Shown one piece after another: positions 56,894-64,000 of a DNA stretch of 64,000 nucleotides. Below the pieces are notes generated by a model. It worked only from the letters and a program-made list of their open reading frames with translations. It was not told where the DNA came from and ran no database searches. The position numbers and the translations under genes were made by a program. Where the stretch lies: positions 4,402,001 to 4,466,000 of the forward strand of contig AP018281.1 in NCBI GenBank assembly GCA_002368355.1, written 5' to 3'. The stretch's first letter is position 1. Each line of letters starts with the position of its first letter. This stretch comes from Chondrocystis sp. NIES-4102. Lineage in GTDB: Bacteria; Cyanobacteriota; Cyanobacteriia; Cyanobacteriales; Xenococcaceae.

Positions 56894-57841
56894 ATGCAGA
56901 ATAATTCCTTACTCGATAGTCTTAGTCTTAAAATAGATGAAATTGTGATAGGACAGTCACATCTAGTCAAACAATTACTAGTTGCTTTATTAAGTGGTGG
57001 TCATGTAATCATAGAAGGAGTACCAGGGACAGGTAAAACCCTAATGGTAAAAGTACTATCGAGATTAATTGCAGCAGATTTTCGACGCATTCAGTTAACC
57101 CCCGATATCCTACCTTCAGATATTTTAGGAACAAATATATTTGATTTAAATAGTCGTGAATTTATCCTCAAAAAAGGGCCTATATTTACTGAAATTCTAC
57201 TAGCTGATGAAGTAAATCGTACTCCGCCAAAAACCCAAGCAGCTTTACTAGAAGCGATGGAGGAACAACAGATTACCCTAGATGGTGAGACAATGCCTCT
57301 ATCACCTTTATTTTGGGTAATTGCTACACAAAATTCTTTGGAATTTGAAGGAACATATCCTTTACCTGAAGCGCAACTCGATCGCTTTTTATTTAAATTA
57401 CTAGTAGATTATCCCAATAAAGAGGCAGAAAAACAGATCTTATATAACGCCCAAGCTGGGTTTAAAGCAAAAAAATTAGATTTAGACTTGATCAGCGCGA
57501 TCGCTAGTGTGGATGATATTTTAAAATTAAGAGAACAAGTACAAACAATTCAAGTAGAAGATAATATCTTTGATTACTTATTAAATCTAGTTGAACGTAC
57601 TCGTCAACATCCTGACTTAATTTTGGGTGCATCACCTAGATCTGCTGTGGCTTGGTTAAATGCTACCAAAGCTAATGCTTATGTATCAGGAAGAAATTAC
57701 GTTATTCCCGATGATCTTAAAGAAGTCGCTGCACCTTTACTACGTCATCGTTTGTTACTTAAACCTGAAGCCCAACTTGATAACGTTAAAGTTGATGAGG
57801 TGATCGAATCTATACTTAAGCAGGTATCTGTACCAAGATAA
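56894..57841 (+). CDS. MoxR-type AAA+ ATPase
   Basis: Chaperone-like ATPase of the MoxR family, 315 aa. Walker A IIEGVPGTGKTLMVKVLSRL near residue 40, Walker B EILLADEVNRTPPKTQAALL, sensor 1 VIATQNSLEFEGTYPLPEAQ and the arginine region LDRFLFKL. MoxR proteins usually act with VWA proteins; here the partner is the DUF58 gene 33 bp downstream. Substrate unknown. Confidence 0.93.
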   Translation: MQNNSLLDSLSLKIDEIVIGQSHLVKQLLVALLSGGHVIIEGVPGTGKTLMVKVLSRLIAADFRRIQLTPDILPSDILGTNIFDLNSREFILKKGPIFTEILLADEVNRTPPKTQAALLEAMEEQQITLDGETMPLSPLFWVIATQNSLEFEGTYPLPEAQLDRFLFKLLVDYPNKEAEKQILYNAQAGFKAKKLDLDLISAIASVDDILKLREQVQTIQVEDNIFDYLLNLVERTRQHPDLILGASPRSAVAWLNATKANAYVSGRNYVIPDDLKEVAAPLLRHRLLLKPEAQLDNVKVDEVIESILKQVSVPR

Positions 57842-57874
57842 ATCTACTTTAAACTTCAATTACTTATTAAAGCA

Positions 57875-59179
57875 ATGATTCCTTCTCGACGAAGCTATGT
57901 ACTTTTATCTGTTGGTGGTTTATGTGCTGCAATACTCGATATTTTAATTGATCGTCAGGTTAGTTTAGGTTTTTTAAGAATTTATAATTTTCTGCTGCTG
58001 GTTGCCACTATTGTAGATGCGTCGCGGGTAAAATCAAGCGCGTTAAAGATCAAACGAGAAAAAATAGATCGTCTGTCGGTAGGTAGGGATAATCAAATCA
58101 AGTTAAAGATCAAATCTGGAAAACAAAGTGCGATCGCTCTAGTGCGTGATCATTTTCCTCAATTTACAGTAGATCAACACACTCTCAAGATTGATATACC
58201 TGCTAATCAAACTCAATACATAACTTATATCATTCATCCTGATAGCCGTGGAGAATATGAATGGGGAGATATTCATCTGCGTCAATTAGGTAAATTAGGT
58301 TTAGCTTGGCGAGACTGTATAATTCCAGCCAAACAAAAAGTTACTATCTATCCTGATTTAATTGGGTTAAAAGAGCTTGCAATTCGTTTAAAGCTTGAAA
58401 ACACTGGTACAATGCGCCAAGCACGAAGACTGGGTAATGGCACAGAATTTGCCGAGTTGCGAGAATATGCCAATGGGGAAGATATTCGTTTAATTGACTG
58501 GAAAGCTACGGCTCGTCGTTATCGCCCTGTAGTTAGAGTCTTAGAACCAGAACAAGAACAAACTGTAATTATTTTACTCGATCGCGGACGTTTAATGACT
58601 GCTCGGGTAAATGGTTTAAAACGTTTTGACTGGGGTTTAAATGCTACTTTATCTTTGGCTTTAGCTGCTTTAAATCGTGGGGATAAGGTAGGGGTTGCAG
58701 TTTTTGATCGAGACATCACTACATGGATACCACCTCAAAGGGGCAATAACCATTTATCAAAATTAATTGATCGCTTGACTCCCATTCAACCAGTATTATT
58801 AGAACCAGATTATTTAGGTGCAGTAACTAATATTATTACCCAACAAACTAGACGGGCTTTAGTTGTCTTAATTACCGATCTCGTTGATGCAACCGCTTCT
58901 AGTGAGTTACTCAATGCTATGAGTCGTTTAACCCCTCGTTATCTTCCCTTTTGTGTGACTCTCAAAGATCCATTGATAGATAATTTTTCCCATACCCCAA
59001 GCGATCAAATAAAAGATATCTATGGGCGTGCAGTAGCTTTAGATTTAATCGCCCAACGTCAAGTAGCTTTTGCACAGTTAAAACAACAAGGAGTTTTAGT
59101 TTTAGATACCCCTTGCGATCGCGTTACTCAGGAATTGGTTGATCGCTATCTGCAATTGAAGGCTCGTAGTTTATTGTAA
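57875..59179 (+). CDS. DUF58 domain-containing protein
   Basis: A 434-aa protein with two N-terminal hydrophobic segments (about residues 8-46). A beta-rich region with SRGEYEWGDIHLRQLGKLGL and the DUF58 signature GTEFAELREYANGEDIRLID followed by WKATARRYRP come next, then a VWA-like part (VIILLDRGRLMTAR, ALVVLITDLVD). The MIDAS-like serine pattern is replaced by DRGRLM. It pairs with the MoxR ATPase upstream, the common MoxR-DUF58 operon. Confidence 0.92.
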   Translation: MIPSRRSYVLLSVGGLCAAILDILIDRQVSLGFLRIYNFLLLVATIVDASRVKSSALKIKREKIDRLSVGRDNQIKLKIKSGKQSAIALVRDHFPQFTVDQHTLKIDIPANQTQYITYIIHPDSRGEYEWGDIHLRQLGKLGLAWRDCIIPAKQKVTIYPDLIGLKELAIRLKLENTGTMRQARRLGNGTEFAELREYANGEDIRLIDWKATARRYRPVVRVLEPEQEQTVIILLDRGRLMTARVNGLKRFDWGLNATLSLALAALNRGDKVGVAVFDRDITTWIPPQRGNNHLSKLIDRLTPIQPVLLEPDYLGAVTNIITQQTRRALVVLITDLVDATASSELLNAMSRLTPRYLPFCVTLKDPLIDNFSHTPSDQIKDIYGRAVALDLIAQRQVAFAQLKQQGVLVLDTPCDRVTQELVDRYLQLKARSLL

Positions 59180-59517
59180 TTATATAGCTGTATAAGAGGT
59201 TATTACTACCTATGGGTGGTTGTAGGTAGGAGTAGTCAACTTATGATTAGTAAACAAAGAGTAACCAGAAGCTAACAACATCCCTTAATTATCTAATATT
59301 GCTGTATCTTTAAGGGTTTTCCTAAAAAATTGGGAATAGAAAATTATTGAAACATTTAACTCCCTACTCCCAATGTATTTAGTAATATACTTCTATAACC
59401 GTACAAAATTAGATTAGGACAATTAGGGTGATTGGATCGTGGGTAGTAGGTAGTAGGTAGTAGGTAGTAGATATCAGTAAAAAAATGTCCTAACTTTATC
59501 TGGTATTGCTATAAATA
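59180..59517. repeat. Intergenic region with AGGTAGT array
   Basis: No gene. Units of GTAGGTA/GGTAGTA type occur at about 59209-59232, and a tight GTAGTAG run lies at about 59442-59470. The rest is AT-rich. It separates two convergent genes. Confidence 0.75.
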
Positions 59518-60255
59518 TTATTTAATTAATGTACTTTCAATAAAAGGTTTAGAAGCAACTTCTCCTAACCCTACTGATTGTAGTAATTCAGACCATTTTT
59601 TTCTAATTATCGGTTGTTCTGTTTGGCTATTGAGGTTTTGTGCTAATATTCCCAAAGCATCGTACCAAAAACCTTGCTGACGATAAGTTTCTGCTTGATC
59701 AATTACAGAAGGGAGAGGGAATTTTTGATTGGCTATATTCATTTTTTCTCGACGTAACCAACCTTCAACTACTAGATCACGAGATCTTTGTTGAGGATTA
59801 CAAATAATTGAAAGATACCAATGATAATTTTGCTCATTCTTGAGTAAATTTGCGTTTACATCAGCAGGAATTGTCACGTTCATAATTCCTTCCCCTTCTG
59901 TAGCAATAAAAGCTTCATACACAAGTTTATCTTGTTCATCACGCAAGACAAATTCTAGGGTTTTTGATTCTGGAATTTGAGGCACATAGAAAAATAATTG
60001 TGGTGATTGCATACTATTTCTACCAATAGTATGTTGAGGAATTAAGGCTATTAAACTCTGATCGTTATTAGCTAAACAATTATCTGTACCACCTCTACTT
60101 CCGCCATCTCGACGATGGGTAGGTAAACCGTAATTGGAGTTACCTCTATTATTATTTACTTGACGTTGTTCTGCTATAGCTTGACTATTTAAATTTAATA
60201 ATATTGTATTTGCTATAAATATTATGGTTAAACAGCTATTAAAATATTTAATCAT
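59518..60255 (-). CDS. DUF928 secreted protein
   Basis: A 245-aa protein with a signal peptide (CLTIIFIANTILLNLNSQAI) followed by a Gly/Asn/Arg-rich stretch (NNNRGNSNYGLPTHRRDGGS) and the DUF928 domain (LALIPQHTIGRNS-like motif near residue 70, PQLFFYVPQIPESKTLEFVL, NYHWYLSIICNPQQRSRDLV). Periplasmic or surface. In cyanobacteria DUF928 often lies beside CHASE2 and CHAT/TPR genes, as here. Function unknown. Confidence 0.85.
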   Translation of the reverse strand: MIKYFNSCLTIIFIANTILLNLNSQAIAEQRQVNNNRGNSNYGLPTHRRDGGSRGGTDNCLANNDQSLIALIPQHTIGRNSMQSPQLFFYVPQIPESKTLEFVLRDEQDKLVYEAFIATEGEGIMNVTIPADVNANLLKNEQNYHWYLSIICNPQQRSRDLVVEGWLRREKMNIANQKFPLPSVIDQAETYRQQGFWYDALGILAQNLNSQTEQPIIRKKWSELLQSVGLGEVASKPFIESTLIK

Positions 60256-60515
60256 TCTATTATTCTAAAAGATAATTTTAATCTATAAATTTTAATACAT
60301 CATATTATTTTTCAAGAATGACTGTCCAGTTAATTAAAGCTAATTTATACTAGTTTAATATTTCCCCTAATTGTTTTTATTTTTTTATTAGGCTTAACTG
60401 TATTTATTACTAAGTATAAATCCTGAGTATATAAATCATTTAAATCAATACTAAGGGTTATTCCTGAGCAATATAGACATGAGAAATAAAATATAGTCTT
60501 GGGTATTAAATATCA

Positions 60516-63026
60516 ATGATTCAAAAAAATAAAAAAACTGCATATAAAAAAGTAAAAAAAATAATAGATAGCCATACATTTTCTTTACTGCTTTTGACTG
60601 TATTTATCAGTTTAATAATATTAGGAATTAGACGCTTATCAGGATTACAAACTTTAGAATTACTTGCTTACGATTGGCTAGTTAATTTAAAGTCTCAAAA
60701 TCATACAGATCCGAGATTACTAGTAGTAGAAATTACAGATAAAGATATTGAGCAACAAAACAGTTGGCCGATCGCTGATCAAACTATGGCTCAATTACTT
60801 CAGAAAATACAACAACATCAACCAAAAGTCATAGGCTTTGATTTATATCGGGAAGTTGGCTATCCACCTGGCACAGCAGCCCTAAAACAAGAGTTGCAAA
60901 AAGACAATCTCGTCATCATTAAATTAATCGGTGATGGTGAAAATAGTGTTTCTGCGCCATCGGGAATAATCAACGATCACGTAGGCTTTAATGATGTGGT
61001 GGTGGATGTGGATGAAGTCCTAAGAAGGAACTTGATGTATGTAAAATTAGGAGAAAATAAAGATCAAGAGTTATATTCCTTTGCTTTGCGCCTCAGTTTA
61101 AAATATTTAGCAGGGCGCGGGTTTGATTTTCAAGTAAATGAGCGCAGTTTACAAATTGGAAACAAAGTTTTTCCCGATCTACAAATTAATTCAGGGGGTT
61201 ATCAATTAGAGCCTTCAGAAACAGCAGGATGGCAAATACTGATTAATTATCGGTCTCCTAATATTGCCAAAAAAGTTACTTTAACCCAAGTGTTAGCAGG
61301 AAATGTCGATCCTAATTTAATTAAAGACAAAATTGTTTTAATAGGTACAAGTGCGCCCAGTATTAAAGATATTTTACCAACTCCCTACCGAGGGTCTCAA
61401 ACCTATATGCCTGGGGTAATAGCCCACAGTCAGATGGTTAGCCAAATTTTAAACACTGTCTTAGATGAGCAGCCTTTAATATGGTATTGGGCTGAGTGGG
61501 TAGAAAATTTGTGGATTTGGGGTTGGTCATTACTTGGGGTAGTGATAGCCTGGAAACTGAAACACCCACTCTCAGTTGTAATTATAGATATTATTAGCCT
61601 CGCTGGCTTATGGATCATAAGCTTAATTATCTTTTACTTCGGGGGTTGGATTCCTACTATCCCCAGTGCTTTAACTTTACTGATTACTAGTGGTAGTGTA
61701 ATGGGTTACAAAGCTCTTTATAACTTATTTTATGATGCTCTAACAGGGTTGCCTAATCGTAGTCTTTTTGCGCAACAACTAAAAAAATTACAACGTCGGA
61801 AACTATTTAACTCCCAGGAATTTATTGCTATTCTCTGCCTAGACTTAGATCGATTCAAACTAATTAATGATGGGTTAGGATACCAAGCAGGCGATCGCAT
61901 TTTATTAGAAACAGTACAACGTTTGCAATCACATTTAGATCCAGAAGCAATATTAGCTAGAGTAGGGGCGGATGAATTTGCGATCGCGTTTAAAACTGGT
62001 GAAGATTCCACAGAAGCAATTGAAGTAGCCAACAAACTCAATAAAGAATTGGCAATTCCATTTCAACTGCAAGAACAAAACATCTTTACCTCTGCTAGTA
62101 TTGGTTTGGCTCTAAATCGTGTCAGTGATAATTTACAACCAGAAGAGCTTTTACAGGCTTCCCATACGGCTATGTATGAGGCTAAAGCAGCAGGAAAGAG
62201 CAGACATGAAGTATATGCGACTAAAATGCACGAACAAGCATTTAAACGCTTACAATTAGAAGCAGATCTTAACCAAGCAATTATTAATCAGGAATTTGAA
62301 CTATATTATCAGCCGATCATCTGTTTAACTACAGGTAAAATAGCTGGTTTTGAAGCTTTAGTGCGTTGGCAATCTCCCTCTCGTGGCTTTATATCCCCTG
62401 GGGCTTTTATTCCCGTTGCCGAGGAAACTGGTTTAATTGTACCAATGGGAGAATGGATTCTAACTACAGCTTGTAACCAAATGCACCAATGGCAACAAAA
62501 ATTTAGTGAGGCTGAGGGAGTGACAATGAGTGTTAATCTCTCTAGTCGGCAGTTTTCCCAAGTTAATTTAGTTGAGCAAATTCAACAGACTTTAGTAACT
62601 ACAGGGCTAAATCCAGCTAGTTTGAAATTGGAAATCACTGAAAGTATGGTGATGGATGATGTTGAAAAGACAATTATCTTACTGAATCAGTTAAAACAGT
62701 TAAATATTAAAATTAGTATGGATGATTTTGGTACGGGCTTTTCTTCTTTTAGTTATCTCCATCGCTTCCCCACAGATACTCTTAAAGTAGATCGCTCTTT
62801 TGTAAGTAATATGAGTCTGGGAAATAAGAATTTAGAAATTGTTAGTACGATAGTTATTTTGGGTCATAAACTAGGAATGGATGTAATTGCTGAAGGTATA
62901 GAAACTCCAGAGGAAAGAAAGATTCTAACAGATCTAAATTGTGAGTATGGACAAGGATATTACTTTGCCAAGCCTTTATCACAGGAAGATGCCACTAAGT
63001 TATTTGTTGATCATGTTCATTGGTAA
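60516..63026 (+). CDS. CHASE2-GGDEF-EAL sensor / c-di-GMP phosphodiesterase
   Basis: An 836-aa membrane receptor for cyclic-di-GMP turnover. One N-terminal helix (about residues 20-42), an extracytoplasmic CHASE2 domain (to about 320), and three helices (about 325-395). GGDEF follows, with the degenerate motif GADEF (residues 484-488) and no RxxD inhibitory site, and then EAL. The EAL domain keeps FEALVRWQSP (Glu613), NLSSRQF, EITESM, DDFGTGFSSFSYL and DVIAEGIETPEE, so phosphodiesterase activity is likely while cyclase activity is doubtful. It is divergent from DUF928 with 260 bp between. Confidence 0.92.
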   Translation: MIQKNKKTAYKKVKKIIDSHTFSLLLLTVFISLIILGIRRLSGLQTLELLAYDWLVNLKSQNHTDPRLLVVEITDKDIEQQNSWPIADQTMAQLLQKIQQHQPKVIGFDLYREVGYPPGTAALKQELQKDNLVIIKLIGDGENSVSAPSGIINDHVGFNDVVVDVDEVLRRNLMYVKLGENKDQELYSFALRLSLKYLAGRGFDFQVNERSLQIGNKVFPDLQINSGGYQLEPSETAGWQILINYRSPNIAKKVTLTQVLAGNVDPNLIKDKIVLIGTSAPSIKDILPTPYRGSQTYMPGVIAHSQMVSQILNTVLDEQPLIWYWAEWVENLWIWGWSLLGVVIAWKLKHPLSVVIIDIISLAGLWIISLIIFYFGGWIPTIPSALTLLITSGSVMGYKALYNLFYDALTGLPNRSLFAQQLKKLQRRKLFNSQEFIAILCLDLDRFKLINDGLGYQAGDRILLETVQRLQSHLDPEAILARVGADEFAIAFKTGEDSTEAIEVANKLNKELAIPFQLQEQNIFTSASIGLALNRVSDNLQPEELLQASHTAMYEAKAAGKSRHEVYATKMHEQAFKRLQLEADLNQAIINQEFELYYQPIICLTTGKIAGFEALVRWQSPSRGFISPGAFIPVAEETGLIVPMGEWILTTACNQMHQWQQKFSEAEGVTMSVNLSSRQFSQVNLVEQIQQTLVTTGLNPASLKLEITESMVMDDVEKTIILLNQLKQLNIKISMDDFGTGFSSFSYLHRFPTDTLKVDRSFVSNMSLGNKNLEIVSTIVILGHKLGMDVIAEGIETPEERKILTDLNCEYGQGYYFAKPLSQEDATKLFVDHVHW

Positions 63027-63046
63027 TTTTATTTGGCTGCAAGTAA

Positions 63047-63158
63047 AGGTAGTAGGTAGTAGGTAGGAGGTAATGGGGGTTTAGGTAATAAGTAATAAGT
63101 AGCGAGTAAGGAATAATAACTAACAAGCAGCAAGTAACGAGTAGCGAGTCTGGAGAAG
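63047..63158. repeat. In-register mosaic array of 16 heptamers
   Basis: Sixteen 7-bp units in perfect register: AGGTAGT twice, AGGTAGG, AGGTAAT, GGGGGTT, TAGGTAA, TAAGTAA, TAAGTAG, CGAGTAA, GGAATAA, TAACTAA, CAAGCAG, CAAGTAA, CGAGTAG, CGAGTCT, GGAGAAG. The common core is (A/G)AGTA. It begins 21 bp after the CHASE2 gene stop. Confidence 0.9.
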
Positions 63159-63344
63159 TTAAGAGCTTATCAATACTAGCTCAAATAAGGGAATATTAAA
63201 CTAGTTAGTAAATCTTGTTAGCTATTTGGGAATTATATTACTATTCATTACCTATATAACCTGCTCTATTAGCTTAACAAAAAAATAGTAGCTAATTAAC
63301 TCAATTGATATTCTCTGTTTAACCCAGTCAACCCCAAATATGTT

Positions 63345-64000
63345 ATGTTATCGAAGCTCTTAAAGCAGGGTTTACAATTATTTGTCTTCTTAATAATAGG
63401 ATTATCAATTAGTTTAATTGTTTATAATGATAGTATTAGTAGAGTTTATGCTACAATTACGCCACAGCATCAAGTAGTAAATACTCAGACTGCTACCAAA
63501 CTAGAAAAAGACGGAAATTATTATTATCAATTACAGCAATTTGAAACAGCAATTAGTTTGTGGCAACAAGCAATAAGGATATATGAGCAAGAATTAAATC
63601 ATCTCAGTCATGCACGGGTATTAAGTAAGCTGGCGTTAGCTTATAGTCAATTAAACCAACAACAACAAGCGACGGCAACTATTACTAAAAGCTGGAAAAT
63701 ATTAACAGAATCTCAGTATCCTACAGCAGAATTATCACCTGTTTTAGCGCAAGTTTTAAATAATCAGGGTATTATCGAACTTTCCCAGGGAGCAAGAGAA
63801 AACGCGATCGCAACTTGGGATCGAGCTAAAGTTTATTATCAGCAAGCAGCAGATGAATTAGGATTAGTAAAAATAGCTGTTAATCAAGCCAGCGCCTTTA
63901 AACAAGCAGGTTTGTATCATCAAGCTTTAAAAAGCTTAACTGCCCTCAATGATAGTTTAGAGCAACAACCAGATTCTGTGGTCAAAGTTACAGCCTTAAG
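63345..64000 (+). CDS. TPR protein, probably CHAT-type, partial at window end
   Basis: An open frame from ATG 63345 that runs past the window edge (218 codons visible). N-terminal membrane helix or signal (LQLFVFLIIGLSISLIVY), then TPR-like helix pairs: NYYYQLQQFETAISLWQQAI, VLSKLALAYSQLNQQQQATA, QGIIELSQGARENAIATWDR and ASAFKQAGLYHQALKSLTAL. In cyanobacteria such proteins beside CHASE2/DUF928 genes usually continue into a CHAT caspase-like domain; that part is not visible. An upstream ATG at 63340 is in another frame and closes at once. Confidence 0.75.
   Translation, partial: MLSKLLKQGLQLFVFLIIGLSISLIVYNDSISRVYATITPQHQVVNTQTATKLEKDGNYYYQLQQFETAISLWQQAIRIYEQELNHLSHARVLSKLALAYSQLNQQQQATATITKSWKILTESQYPTAELSPVLAQVLNNQGIIELSQGARENAIATWDRAKVYYQQAADELGLVKIAVNQASAFKQAGLYHQALKSLTALNDSLEQQPDSVVKVTAL

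Overview
The window is cyanobacterial chromosome. The evidence is the gene content: minCDE, a Mg-chelatase ChlD, AcsF cyclase, phycobilin-type heme oxygenase, CrtO ketolase and DevA/DevC transporter parts. The palindrome GCGATCGC (HIP1) recurs in and between genes, and AT-rich intergenic spaces carry long heptanucleotide repeat arrays. The genus cannot be fixed from the sequence alone; a low-GC unicellular or pleurocapsalean type is a guess.

Layout. 1-2.2 kb: minC-minD-minE division-site operon. 2.2-9 kb: glycosyltransferase, DevC and DevA (no DevB), an unknown membrane protein and a NhaP-type antiporter. 9.4-17.3 kb: GalU-like enzyme, a large secreted TPS/haemagglutinin protein with three ~165-residue repeats, a HigBA module with a frame-broken toxin, an RlmL-like methyltransferase and a K+ channel. 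17.5-31.9 kb: argD, uppS, a TRAP transporter pair, cbiD, guaA, chlD, a subtilase, rplI, a tiny DUF2256 gene and an isoaspartyl peptidase. 31.9-38.5 kb: pyrD, typA, lspA, mntP, an orphan HicB and an SdhC-type cytochrome b. 38.7-40.1 kb: a HEPN-domain gene broken near its 5' end. 40.2-46.8 kb: acsF divergent from hemF-ho1, then an amine oxidase and crtO, a tetrapyrrole/carotenoid region. 46.9-50.5 kb: small membrane and secreted proteins and a methyltransferase.

51.1-56.6 kb holds the most unusual object: a 5.4-kb element inserted in the 3' end of tRNA-Val(UAC), flanked by perfect 37-bp direct repeats. It encodes only a tyrosine recombinase and a Rep_trans-like initiator/relaxase. More than half of it is non-coding and densely structured: four related control modules built on palindromes, a 20-bp stem closing a ~110-nt loop, a second multi-hairpin segment, twin 14-bp palindromes and TGAGTAA repeats near both ends. 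I saw no perfect HIP1 site in it. I read it as a minimal integrative rolling-circle element. A short relic resembling the N-terminus of TniQ abuts its left end.

56.9-64 kb: MoxR-DUF58, then DUF928, CHASE2-GGDEF-EAL and a TPR protein cut by the window edge.

Across the chromosomal part, intergenic gaps carry period-7 repeat arrays in which the unit changes while the register is kept. In at least two genes (GalU-like and subtilase) the array supplies the last codons and the stop. A 19-bp element is nested in three of the arrays.
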